This document shows, piece after piece, positions 9,901-17,652 of a stretch of 39,669 nt of DNA. The DNA is taken from positions 1 to 39,669 of the forward strand of contig JAGYLA010000004.1 in assembly GCA_018401215.1 (NCBI GenBank), in the 5' to 3' direction. Position 1 is the stretch's first letter. Each line of letters begins with the position of its first letter. The translations under genes were made by a program, and so were the position numbers. The DNA comes from Bacilli bacterium. Lineage in GTDB: Bacteria > Bacillota_I > Bacilli_A > MAG-NZ. Under the pieces are notes generated by a model that saw only the letters and a program-made list of their open reading frames with translations, had not been told where the DNA came from and made no database searches.

Positions 9901-12900
9901 AGCCCCAGCTGCGTCCCATTCTCCACCATCGAGTGAATATTCGATACTCGTAATCGTTCCTGTAGGAAGAGTGAAGTCAATCACGATTTCTTCGTCTTTG
10001 GCCGTCACTGAATTCACCACAGGTACATTCGGTTTGGTTTGGAAACTAAACTCGGACCCATAAACGGTATTCTTATTACCACTCACAGTATTTTCAGCAA
10101 ATGCCCTAGCGTAATAGACTGTATTTGGTGAGAGGCCTGTTACGTTAATCGAGTAATCACCGATTGAAGTAGGAGTTCTTGTGACTTTAATGTCATCAAC
10201 ATCTGGATTGGGTGAGGTTGAGACGACGACACCATACTCATCAATCAACGTGTTTCCATCCGACACTAGTGTCGCATTCACGGTTGCTGAGGTTGTTGTT
10301 ACGTTAGACACTGATGAGGTCGCCACAGTAGGAGCCACTGCCGCAAGAACCGAAACCAAAGAGCCCTCCATCGAGAGGGTTTCAGCTTTGATCCATGCAC
10401 TACTTCGTTCAACACTAGCCAAACGAACGTCAGAAATTAAACCATTAAAATGATGGTTAGATTCGTGAGTTCCGATATGTAAATTACGGGGACTATCACT
10501 CATTCCATCCGCTGCAGCAGAGGAAATCAATGCTCCATTGATAAAGGCATTCTTCGCCGCGCCATTGCGATTACTTAGCGCAATCGTTTGGAAGCTACCA
10601 AAGGAGACGTTACCAAACGTTAGGTTGTTAAAGTCGCCATCAATGCCATTGGAGTAAATCCATTGTCCATTTTGCATGAACAACCCATAGCCAGTACTAC
10701 CAGTCCCATGCGTTGAGAGAGGATCTTGACGGCTGCTGATATTGAGCGAGGCAAGTTCTTCTGCGTATTGATACCAATTTGTATCACCATCGGCTTGTGT
10801 AGGGCGTCGCCAGAACAATCGTAAGCCCTCGCCGCCTCCTACTTCTTGTTGACGAACTTGAAAGGTCACAGGTACGCCTGCAGTCAGGGTAATCGTCCCG
10901 GTGTGAGATCCAAGCCTAGCGGTGCCGTGACCTCCATAATGGTGTGCCACGACCGTACCATTCATGATCAAATCTACGGCATCATCACCCTCAATCGTGA
11001 AGGTATAAACACCGGTCTCTTTGGGAATGAAGAACCCTTGTAAACGGACGGCAAAGTTGTCACTTCTTGAGGTGACACTGGGCAAGAAATAATTGAGGTC
11101 TCCGACATTCGTCCAGTTGAGCAAGTTTCGCGTTCCAACAGAGGAAGAACTGTTTGCCTGAGAGAACGTCGTAAAACCAACCGGAGCAACTCCTTGCGCA
11201 TGCAATGGTGCATCATCAATCGCATCAAACTGAGCTGCATTGTTTGGATATCCATTCGTGTTGCCATTCCAATTGTGATTGCTAGGGGGATAATAAATTT
11301 CAAAATTCAGTGACCCAATTTGTCCTAGCGGCATCAAGCGAATGAGTTGGGTGTGGTTTGCGGTTATCGGAACCGTACCCGCAGTAGTAATCACATTGGA
11401 CGCAGAGCGATCAAACGAACGAGCAAGGGAATTTCCCACGCGCTGCGAGGTAGTTCCCGTCGCCGTTAATGTTTGATTGCCCGTTGAATCTAGAAGGGTT
11501 GCTCCCATGTGCGAGACAAATTCATAATTTGAACGCCAAACATTCGTTGCTTGGAATCCACTAGAGAAATTTTGATCACCATCATGTCGCATGGTGAAGT
11601 TGTTATTGACAGTACTAGAGACGTTAGGCAAGCGAACATGGTAAATAGCAAGTTGCTGCGCACCACTAGCATACTCCACTTCAAAGTCCAATAACGTTCC
11701 ATCATTCAAAACAAAATGAACTGAGTTTTTGTAGGCATCAAAGCTTGTGAAATCATAGTTTGAAGCATTTAACACAACGGTTGCTGGAAAGTCTGTTAAG
11801 TCTGCATCAATCAATCCAGAATCCACTCGAAGCGGAACATTCGACCCACTTACGTTGGCCAAATAGGCGGCCGTTGATACTCCTGAAACAGTACTCGCTA
11901 AAACACCACTTGAGAAATCATCGTCAATGCCATAGCGGACCAAGAACGAAGGAGCAGATTCTTCTACGTTGACAAACGGAATCAATACTTCATACACAGC
12001 AACTTCATCTGACGGATTGTAAGAAATTCGGTTGAACGATAGTAATGAATTCAGTCCTGAGGTAAAAAAGATGTCTGAACCGGTTGCACTAAACGTTCCT
12101 GGGAAATTATATTCATCCAGCGTAACACGAACCACTGCTGCACCACTGGTGGCAATGCGTGTCGTATCAATATAAACTAGTCCACTATTGAAACTCGTGT
12201 AATTACGAACCCATTTTGCATAAAGAGTGATGTTGCTTGCTGGCATTACATCAGAGTCAAAGGTGACTGGTTGCGTAAACTCAGCATCATAAAACCAACC
12301 AATAAAGTCATAATTGGCTTGCGAAGGTTGGGTTGGAGCGGTAAGCGTCGTTCCACTGCTGACACTAATCGTATCAAGTGCAATGAAATCACCCGCATAG
12401 GAAATCGTTGGTAAAACAATATTGATATTTAGTGATGCAATGGATTGGTTATCAGCGTCGTCTACTGTAATCAGATACACAGGGTAAGAGCCGAGTGTAT
12501 CATAGTCCACTACCCCACTAAGTGTGGTAACTGGATTAATAAATCCAGCGACTACAAATCCGCTTGTAACATCGGTTTGTGAACTAGTTCCAACGATCAA
12601 GTTCACAGGATCAATCATGTCATTAACAAGTGGTATAACGCCTGAATGGTTTATTAACGTATTGGTTAATGATAAATATTCAGCCTTAATCCAAGCATCA
12701 CTTCGCCCAATATCTGAGATACGAACCTCATCCATTGTTCCTCTAAATGGATTTTCCCCATTGGTTGCATACGCACCAATTACAATCGAAGCTCGATTAG
12801 CAATTCTGCTATTCGAATTGTCTGTAACTGAGAAAGTAGAATTATTGAGCCAAACGTGTGAATCATCATTACTAAAACGGTTAGCGAAGAACGTAAAATT

Positions 12901-14394
12901 AGACACTTGTACTCGTGTTGAAATCAATTGAGTTTCGGGACTAAATCCACCATTATAGGTTGCAATTAATACATTATCTCGAATAAAAAATACAGCATCT
13001 GGAGCAGAAGTCATTAAGTTATACACGCCACCTGTTTGCGATGGAGTGGCAAGAACGATTTTCGTGAATTCATCGGTGTTCAATGAACTAGGTAGTTCAA
13101 TGTAACCGCCATTGAAATTTGCTACATCTCCTAAGAGTCCAGAACCAAACGTGATGCTGTTGATTTGTAGTGCATCTGTAGTTGACGCACTGTTTGGAAT
13201 GCCAGGTCCCATGTGCGAGACAAAGATGTAGTGTTCATCCCATACGTCAGATGGGTTTCGACCATAGGTGTAATCGACTGTGGTTGAATGACGAACCCAA
13301 ATGGTTGTATCAACACCACTAGAAACAAATGGAACTCGTACGTGGAAAACACCACTATTTGGAGAAACCGAATCCACTTCAAAATCAAGCAGTTGATGCG
13401 CCGTATCGGTAAAGTAAATACCAGACATAGTAATGCCAGTAAAGTCAAAATTTGAGTCGTCCAAGACAACAGTCAATGGAAAATCAACCAAATCATCGTC
13501 AACATCAGACGCTGGAATGGTCATGGTTTGATAGATGAAGTCTCGTTCCAATTGAGGCGATGGAAATCCGACACCTTGACCGGCGTAGAAGTTTTGTGAC
13601 ACTTCATTCGCACTTAGTGCACGGTCATACACTCGAAATTGGTTAATTGATCCTGCCAAAAATGATCGATCTGTCATGTATGAGACATCAATCCCAGCAA
13701 ATAACGTCAATCGCTCATCACTACGTGCTGCTTTTACTCTAATTCCTGATGCCTCTAGCACACCGTTTACATACAAATTGAGTGTGTTGTTTGATCCCTC
13801 ATGGGTGTAAACAATATGATTCCAATTGGCACGATCAAAGTCATTGGCCGCTGCAATACCTGCCGGATTCCATATTCGAGCTCCAACAGAGTCATTATTC
13901 TGTACTTCTAGTTTTGAATAGCGCCAACTACCAATCGATGACGCACCATTGGAATCAACATCTGTATAACTTCTTTGAGCTACTAGTACTCCGGTATCAC
14001 TTGGTACATTGACCCACATTTCAATGGTGGTATTGATGGTGTCTTGAATCGTCCCACTGGAGACCAAGTAACCATCAATCCCATTGAAGGAATAAAATCC
14101 AGGGGATTGGTATACTGCGCCACCCTTGACAATAAAGTCATAATCATTGACCAAGTCTTCCCACAAGGCACTTGGATTGCTCCCTGGTGAACTAGCATCC
14201 AGATGAATCATCAATCCACTAGTGACAATTTGAGGCACAGTCCATTTCGCGTAGAGTGTGGAACCACCTACTGGAATAATAAATGGTTCTGCTGCTGGGG
14301 TGGTTAACCCTGAATCTGAACCATCAGCAAAATCAAAACCTGTTCTGTGGCGACTGGAGTTATGCAGACCCAGCTTCTCCAGTGATAGGCAACA
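3913..14394 (-). CDS. Giant modular surface protein, main part (LamG, DUF2341, InlB repeats, PA14, membrane anchor)
   Basis: This open frame continues the gene that starts at 16471; the GTG at 14238 is not a real start, because the frame upstream of it encodes the end of an InlB-type repeat (GGSTLYAKW). Approximate modules by position on the minus strand: LamG 14220-13580; DUF2341 13545-13215; LamG to about 12660; InlB-type repeat 12400-12210; DUF2341-like 12180-11500; PA14 11240-10800 (ends LRLFWRRP); LamG 10690-10360; fibronectin III 10330-9790; InlB-like 9540-9340; carbohydrate-binding-like 8600-7900; cadherin-like 7780-7480 and 6450-6170; discoidin-like 6960-6590; four InlB-type repeats 6110-5345; a Glu/Asp spacer 5340-5150, then Pro-rich; one more InlB-like repeat near 4900; a hydrophobic anchor with a short basic tail (YLIKPKSN) at the end. 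Only six Cys are seen, in three pairs. Likely a long adhesin or glycan-binding fibre. No sortase motif. Confidence 0.88.
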   Translation of the reverse strand, partial: CCLSLEKLGLHNSSRHRTGFDFADGSDSGLTTPAAEPFIIPVGGSTLYAKWTVPQIVTSGLMIHLDASSPGSNPSALWEDLVNDYDFIVKGGAVYQSPGFYSFNGIDGYLVSSGTIQDTINTTIEMWVNVPSDTGVLVAQRSYTDVDSNGASSIGSWRYSKLEVQNNDSVGARIWNPAGIAAANDFDRANWNHIVYTHEGSNNTLNLYVNGVLEASGIRVKAARSDERLTLFAGIDVSYMTDRSFLAGSINQFRVYDRALSANEVSQNFYAGQGVGFPSPQLERDFIYQTMTIPASDVDDDLVDFPLTVVLDDSNFDFTGITMSGIYFTDTAHQLLDFEVDSVSPNSGVFHVRVPFVSSGVDTTIWVRHSTTVDYTYGRNPSDVWDEHYIFVSHMGPGIPNSASTTDALQINSITFGSGLLGDVANFNGGYIELPSSLNTDEFTKIVLATPSQTGGVYNLMTSAPDAVFFIRDNVLIATYNGGFSPETQLISTRVQVSNFTFFANRFSNDDSHVWLNNSTFSVTDNSNSRIANRASIVIGAYATNGENPFRGTMDEVRISDIGRSDAWIKAEYLSLTNTLINHSGVIPLVNDMIDPVNLIVGTSSQTDVTSGFVVAGFINPVTTLSGVVDYDTLGSYPVYLITVDDADNQSIASLNINIVLPTISYAGDFIALDTISVSSGTTLTAPTQPSQANYDFIGWFYDAEFTQPVTFDSDVMPASNITLYAKWVRNYTSFNSGLVYIDTTRIATSGAAVVRVTLDEYNFPGTFSATGSDIFFTSGLNSLLSFNRISYNPSDEVAVYEVLIPFVNVEESAPSFLVRYGIDDDFSSGVLASTVSGVSTAAYLANVSGSNVPLRVDSGLIDADLTDFPATVVLNASNYDFTSFDAYKNSVHFVLNDGTLLDFEVEYASGAQQLAIYHVRLPNVSSTVNNNFTMRHDGDQNFSSGFQATNVWRSNYEFVSHMGATLLDSTGNQTLTATGTTSQRVGNSLARSFDRSASNVITTAGTVPITANHTQLIRLMPLGQIGSLNFEIYYPPSNHNWNGNTNGYPNNAAQFDAIDDAPLHAQGVAPVGFTTFSQANSSSSVGTRNLLNWTNVGDLNYFLPSVTSRSDNFAVRLQGFFIPKETGVYTFTIEGDDAVDLIMNGTVVAHHYGGHGTARLGSHTGTITLTAGVPVTFQVRQQEVGGGEGLRLFWRRPTQADGDTNWYQYAEELASLNISSRQDPLSTHGTGSTGYGLFMQNGQWIYSNGIDGDFNNLTFGNVSFGSFQTIALSNRNGAAKNAFINGALISSAAADGMSDSPRNLHIGTHESNHHFNGLISDVRLASVERSSAWIKAETLSMEGSLVSVLAAVAPTVATSSVSNVTTTSATVNATLVSDGNTLIDEYGVVVSTSPNPDVDDIKVTRTPTSIGDYSINVTGLSPNTVYYARAFAENTVSGNKNTVYGSEFSFQTKPNVPVVNSVTAKDEEIVIDFTLPTGTITSIEYSLDGGEWDAAGAVTSPLTIGGLTNNQAYSVRIRALNGSVSSDATTAVVRTPLLITPVIAYDRRADQSVVAMIDATNSGMAGFNRFEYQFDSGVWTTFTEGFVIPATTQAMSVRALYQDDSVSAQVNVSFDTLTYVVSGLSTLDVLLLPSDTNYSLVDPSYGPTKFFVGWFEEASITTPITQVSYGQDETVYTYEAEILAQPTHTFERLVNRELRTSFSSVDSVNNPNQLLRLEFSTDSGVNWTTYSQPITNAYWESLDQGFIDVLVRPVYFGGTPSDDIHSFSIVPVYYHFTDNSIIFTEWVPEGFGNYRLNQGIPEVDSQIVLVWFPTTGRDTAAITHATVSTGAVSVYGEFVYGVYENSSGLVNIEDTFAFNSNVSTAGQIRISSSQLQQEDRLFIQQSGVATADGVISEESGIVYIGNGSSKVKIGAIDSVNNGRNGNDLVINVSALLYNGDFSEQLDGWIINEFSVQPTREGYFDFAQFGSIDFSRYPNRNCVNSACNSVGSHQRGNWSDLVINNSLTFNARITTISGDPRIELTSTGWTRLRSSVGNYGTLFGPTISSVQTFSAGSGDTISFDWQAVPGGDAADVYAFVIDDSQGGRLIPIFYKRVLTNASVANRSGRHEHVFNSSELPAPSSQLRFLFVNGSFDQSGGGYLGATFRVDNIGLESAQQLNQSIADRLLAQVAVEVQTPNPSTIYSFTVRSEADSVLQTGIINLAIKPINTPPVHSGTSVVMLAPGDDVVVNFDFNEFFLDADGPSLTFSGTDIPSFLQLQSSGSLVLSGIAALTQEYSAVYSMRIEATDGEYSVASDYTLIINPVPSATFWRHVDNNEYVVDKAWFASIPGFETAANVTIQFGDLPACMSASSLTLSIGECAQATYSVPITASITGVSYSFIASIQVRVDSAAPVISNVASSVYTTNQTLGLSIPVPTVTDDFLSGLVIAHETYPGFADRLTPSAARLILASNIETSLAVVNCDVATAYCEELPPSSNPSMVNLFDQDDETTATFTALSGIIGTTFYFETERIIGAMQLTTSSMSSGLDPLVYYLYGQISSDTYELVRSGVTNLPAQRQAAGLGIAINATRAYNQYRLVFAQPRDPNASQLAVADVELFYLDDTATFANDAAAITALNNRIPIFVQYTATDAAGNAATQTIRLDIENYQPIVNDAVSIEPTDAIAFIDYNLTYDANLFLDTDINETLSYTVTGLPPGLTFDPSTLTISGAPTLVSGLSIEPYPITLTATDTQGASISRQHVITVYYVADIIFESNLGSAVARQTRIISQPVLEFKPEDPTRYAYDFIAWFTDSGLTQEYDWDGVMADSDFTLYAKWIPVEYDIIYNLNGGVNGANPATYNIEEDVTYVDPSRVGYDFDGWFTDASFTTATSGLVVGTSEVQTIYAKWTAIIYTITYNEVGVRDGLPATYTIESDSITLVRPSQPGLIFGGWSPNGFIAAGSIGDRTFTASWTARSYNLIIMAAGRQLSRSSIPFGANTSSINLGLPPAREGFIPVGWSQDVPNPMPASNVTITAIYEAIEEEELEEEELEEELEEELDEEELDEEIEEEDEEEDDEEEDEEEPTDEEVEEPSEPEPTEPASPNQPPAPPVINVSIPNRRPARVIIPEVVLPPNPDPVVTRVTVNGIELDVSIIPGQPVGQLPAADLGGYDFKGWMNAITGEMITPETVINNPDFVVLVPLFEKAPSLLDAARSVFERIVTNPFTTPPITNDFTTRTDNITSTSLFGEEVIETIAIPGGLELQVREDGSVSIPLPNEREAIELDVTGLDPETVEVFYVITDGTPPEFDQPNWQSYTGEPFLTTRPGQSIYTMVKDANNTHQVNFLKPATYIANPEKIPTSDFVQLDPESETSLTNTQQHTFMSKVEYEDGFVDLFVVEPRIDETLEAVVIRYRGNDHNKSLFLNVGAMSWRESLIEPGESMGVYIREGDNLDFNIEYRYEGQEPVVESFVIASAATGIGILLAPQPNMILRAVLGVLIVTTLIAPYLIKPKSN

Positions 14395-15424
14395 CTTGTT
14401 CCACCATTTGTCTCAAAGCAGTATAAACAGGTTGTAGCTCAGCTCACCCTGATAACGCATTGTATTCGGCTTTAATCCAACGTCCGGATATTAGAAATTC
14501 GAACTTCGTCGATTTGCCCGTTAAGTGACTCGTTTTTAGCTCTACTATTTAATCCAAGAATTAAGAAACCGCTGTTTGTCAAATTAAATCCTAAATTCGT
14601 TTCAGTATTTAGGACACTTTCATTACGTATGTTCTAGATACGCCACTATCTCGAACAACGCTCAAATAATTGAGATTCCCTGAATTCGTTAATTGTCCTG
14701 AATTCGAGCTTTCAGGAGTCGTTGAATAGGACTGAAATTCAAATGTATTATTTTGATAAATACCTGACATTAAACTGAGGTAAACCTAAATCATCACTAT
14801 CAATTTCCATCTACCATTAATGTCGTAGTTATCCAAAATTTCCACCAGCTGCCCATGGAGTAAACCACGTTTTCGTCACAAGGTCTCTTGGATACGAGAA
14901 TCCCTTGATGAGTAATATTTTTGCTTAGCTAATATGCTAATAGCAAAATACTGATTTGTACCAAAATCTAAGGAATCAGCATCTGGAATTGCAATGTAAT
15001 TACCATTTACTTCGAAAAGACTGCTTTCTCCAACGGAAGATTGAATAATACTGACTCCACTATTTGATGAGCTATTGTTACCTGTACCTGAAGAATCATC
15101 CAGATTCTTCCCATGTGCATAACAAGAACATAATTCTCATCCCAAACATTGGTAGGATTATATCCATCACTGAAATCATAGAAATAATTATCAACCGATA
15201 TATCAATTAAAATATCTTGGTTTTCTAATCCACTGGTAATCACACCAGAATACAGACGTGATATACCTAATCCACTCAGCATGATTAAAGTAATCGACTT
15301 CAAAGGGAAGTAGATTATCATTCGTGTCGGTAAAGAAGACATCCGCTCCACTAGATTGAACCAAATTAAAGTTAAAGTTCCCACTGTTTAAGACAATGGT
15401 TGGGAAAGTTGGTTAAATCTTCTT
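14395..15424 (-). pseudogene. Frameshifted middle of the giant surface gene (DUF2341-LamG-InlB)
   Basis: No single frame stays open, but successive pieces in different frames are all parts of the same protein. From 15424 downwards: a DUF2341 start (IRIDKTKVEEDLTNFP, then SSGADVFFTDTNDNLLPFEV near 15330), the DUF2341 end (NPTNVWDENYVLVMHMG near 15120), a LamG-like stretch (15060-14450), and an InlB-type repeat (FETNGGTSVA, then TGEAGSA, then TRTGFDFADGSDSG) running into the main frame. At least five single-base shifts are needed. The motif order matches other modules of the gene, so I read this as the intact protein disturbed by indels, either sequencing error or genuine decay. Confidence 0.75.
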
Positions 15425-16471
15425 CTACTTTTGTTTTGTCGATGCGAATAACGCCAGATGCATAGTTCTCATAAGAATGCGAGACCACTGGGCATATAAC
15501 ACCGTGTCTTGAAAACTCATTGTGAAGGAATCTTGATTGGAATACGCATTGCCAGAACCGTCTGATTGATCATTCCAACCAGTAAATTCATAACCATCTC
15601 TAGTAAAGCTGTTATCAGGCAACGTGACAGTAGAAAACTCTTCTGCCGTCACAACACTCATTGAACCTTCTCCTTGATTGGAGTTAAAACTTAAATTAAC
15701 GTCAACCAACGGAACAAATGCTTGCTTGGTTGCGTGGAAATTGTTAGAAACCTCTTGGCTATTTAAGGTCTCGTTATAAATGCGAACTTGAGCGATGTTT
15801 CCATCCCAAAAAGAATTTGCAGTAGTTTCATTGTTACCATGAGCACCAACACGCAAGACTTGGGAAGAAAAGGATCTACTTGTAGCAATTTCTTGATCAA
15901 CCTGTATTCCGTCAACATACAATATCATGGACTCGGATGGATGATTAAACGTCAAAACAACATGCTTCCATTCATTTATAGGGAATGACCCACTACTAAC
16001 AAAAGGCCAGTGACCGCCAATTCCACCCCGAAGTTCGCTTCCCGATAAATAGAACGGGCTATCTTGTGTACTAATTATATTTCGAGGACCAGAAACTACA
16101 TCGGTTTTGACCCATGCTTCTTTTGTGTAGCTTGTATTTGCTGCTAGAGGGGTTCCCAAACTGACATAGGTAGAAGTTCCATTAAACACAATGCTTCCAC
16201 TGTTGGTCGCATCAAATAAACCACTTAATATCGCGAAGCCTGACCCATCGACGAGGTTTACCCACTGATCTCCACTACCTGCGTAGCTAGTTGAATCTGA
16301 TGCGTCCAGATGGACAATCAACCCAGATGTTGTTACGGTTGGCACACTAGACGATGAGACGATAGTCTCTTGGGCTGTTGTAACTAAAGCAAAAAACAAC
16401 ACGGTATTGATCAGTGTTGTAGCAAGCAATCCTAGTTTGGTTTTGATTGTGAGTTCCAATCGACGAATCAT
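15425..16471 (-). CDS. N-terminal part of the giant surface protein (signal peptide, LamG, InlB repeat)
   Basis: The ATG at 16471 starts a signal-anchor-like N-terminus (MIRRLELTIKTKLGLLATTL, then a hydrophobic run ending near TTAQET), typical of an exported protein. A GTG eight codons upstream (16495) is an alternative start. Next is a LamG/concanavalin-like domain: GLIVHLDASDSTSYAGSGDQ at the start, FNGTSTYVSLG, the strand EAWVKTD, WKHVVLTFNH, LYVDGIQVDQ, and closing with QVRIYNETLNSQEVSNNF. An InlB/Flg_new repeat follows (YEFTGWNDQSDGSG, ending VLYAQWSR). After about 15430 the frame is lost, but the next expected module continues in another frame. This is the N-terminus of a gene ending at 3913, about 4,190 residues in total. 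Confidence 0.85.
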   Translation of the reverse strand: MIRRLELTIKTKLGLLATTLINTVLFFALVTTAQETIVSSSSVPTVTTSGLIVHLDASDSTSYAGSGDQWVNLVDGSGFAILSGLFDATNSGSIVFNGTSTYVSLGTPLAANTSYTKEAWVKTDVVSGPRNIISTQDSPFYLSGSELRGGIGGHWPFVSSGSFPINEWKHVVLTFNHPSESMILYVDGIQVDQEIATSRSFSSQVLRVGAHGNNETTANSFWDGNIAQVRIYNETLNSQEVSNNFHATKQAFVPLVDVNLSFNSNQGEGSMSVVTAEEFSTVTLPDNSFTRDGYEFTGWNDQSDGSGNAYSNQDSFTMSFQDTVLYAQWSRILMRTMHLALFASTKQK

Positions 16472-16499
16472 CGGGTTATGGTTACCTGTTTGCACATAG

Positions 16500-16568
16500 A
16501 ATACAACTTGTTATGGCGCCATTTTGAACGACTCAGTTCCAAACGCGAACTCCACATAAAGTTGTATT
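16500..16568. repeat. 10-bp spaced inverted repeat upstream of the giant surface gene
   Basis: The arm AATACAACTT (16500-16509) has its exact reverse complement AAGTTGTATT at 16559-16568, 49 nt apart. Between them is a smaller inverted repeat (AGTTC ... GAACT around 16535-16551) and the palindrome GGCGCC (16515-16520). The proximal arm overlaps the probable -10 of the surface gene, so paired operator sites are a reasonable reading; no regulator gene is adjacent. Confidence 0.45.
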
Positions 16569-16722
16569 TTAGTTTATTTGTAAATCCTATAGTAAATATA
16601 TCTTTTTTTTTATCGTTATACAAGTGTTATAAACATACTTATTTGTTGCTCTCAAAAGAAAAACACAACTATCTTGTTTACTACGAGGCTTAAACTATTT
16701 ACATGAATTCATCTTGAATCGT

Positions 16723-16750
16723 TTGCTTCTCAAAATGAATCGGCTACAAT
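16723..16750 (+). promoter_or_regulatory. Promoter of the PAP2 gene
   Basis: TTGCTT (16723-16728), 16-nt spacer, TACAAT (16745-16750). The expected start of transcription is near 16757, giving a leader of about 12 nt that carries the GGAGGT at 16761-16766. Confidence 0.65.
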
Positions 16751-16769
16751 CAATGCAATGGGAGGTCCT

Positions 16770-17639
16770 ATGGACTTGCAATTTGTTGAATTTATTCAGT
16801 CGTTTCGCACCGAATTTTTCGATGTCTTCTTTTCACTCATTACCGAGCTTGGGGACGAGACGGTGTTTATCGTGGTGGTTGGATTGGTCTACTGGACGAT
16901 CTCCAAACCCTATGGATACAAATATGCGATGGTGTTTCTTACTTCAGTGGTGCTCAACGAATCGCTCAAAGAGCTGATTCGTCGACCTCGACCCTTTACC
17001 ACACCAAACGTGACGTCGGTGGTTCCTGAAACCACTGGCTATTCGATGCCCAGTGGTCATGCGCAAAACAGTACGATTCAAGCCTTGTTGCTGAATGAAC
17101 GCTTTGGCGCTCTCAAACGATGGGTTCGTCCCGTATTGATGAGTGTGGTTGTCTTGGTTAGTTTCTCACGGATTTATTTGGGCCAACATTACTTGAGCGA
17201 TGTGATTGCGGGTATTGCCGTTGCGTCCTTGTTGTATGTTCTCTTGCAACGTGCCGGCAGAAAAGTATCAATTAGCGGCCCCAAAGCAATCTTGTTTGCG
17301 TCACCAGTGTTTTTACTTCTGCTACTTCTCTTGCCAGAAAAGAATGTTTGGATTTCGGTGGCTGGGATTGTTGGGGGAACGATTGGTTACGTCTTGGAAG
17401 AACGCTTTGTTCGCTTTGACGTTCGTGCGCCGCTAGCACTTCAAGGCCTCAAGTTCTTAATCGGGATCAGCATTACCTTGGGCCTGCAAGAAGGATTAAA
17501 ACTCGTCTTGCCTTACGCAAATGCGGGCGAGATGGGTACACTTATTTTGGACTTCATTCGTTATGCCTTGCTCGTCATGTGGGTGACCTTAGGGGCTCCC
17601 GCAACCTTCAAACTCTTGTTCCAACGAAAAGCGGCCTAA
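16770..17639 (+). CDS. PAP2-family membrane phosphatase
   Basis: An integral membrane phosphatase of the type 2 phosphatidic acid phosphatase family, acting on lipid or polyprenyl phosphates at the outer face of the membrane. The three family motifs are complete: K67-x6-RP (KELIRRPRP), PSGH (94-97) and SRIYLGQHYLSD (Ser133, Arg134, His140, Asp144). At least six hydrophobic helices are visible, with an extra C-terminal membrane region of about 130 residues beyond the core. I chose the ATG at 16770, which has GGAGGT just upstream; an in-frame ATG at 16758 coincides with the predicted transcription start and has no ribosome site. The stop lies in a terminator shared with the convergent phosphodiesterase gene. 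Substrate (phosphatidic acid, undecaprenyl diphosphate or other) cannot be read from the sequence. Confidence 0.9.
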   Translation: MDLQFVEFIQSFRTEFFDVFFSLITELGDETVFIVVVGLVYWTISKPYGYKYAMVFLTSVVLNESLKELIRRPRPFTTPNVTSVVPETTGYSMPSGHAQNSTIQALLLNERFGALKRWVRPVLMSVVVLVSFSRIYLGQHYLSDVIAGIAVASLLYVLLQRAGRKVSISGPKAILFASPVFLLLLLLLPEKNVWISVAGIVGGTIGYVLEERFVRFDVRAPLALQGLKFLIGISITLGLQEGLKLVLPYANAGEMGTLILDFIRYALLVMWVTLGAPATFKLLFQRKAA

Positions 17640-17652
17640 ATGGCCGCTTTTT
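17627..17652. terminator. Bidirectional terminator between PAP2 and GDPD genes
   Basis: A 10-bp stem AAAAGCGGCC/GGCCGCTTTT (17627-17636 and 17642-17651) with a 5-nt loop, A-rich on one side and T-rich on the other. The PAP2 stop (17637-17639) lies in the loop and the GDPD stop (17651-17653) at its edge. Confidence 0.88.

Larger units (their letters stand above)
16472..16769. other. Intergenic region between divergent surface-protein and PAP2 genes
   Basis: About 300 nt, AT-rich in its centre (16560-16700) and without a convincing gene. It holds a long spaced inverted repeat (16500-16568, listed separately) on the surface-gene side and a good promoter (16723-16750) on the PAP2 side. A weak minus-strand -10 (TATTCT, overlapping the repeat arm at 16500-16509) could serve the surface gene, about 25 nt before its ATG. 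Confidence 0.6.

Noticed and set aside
14236-14238. GTG at 14238 as the start of the giant surface protein
   Set aside because: It has no ribosome site and lies within an InlB-type repeat (GGSTLYAKW just before it); the frame is open upstream.
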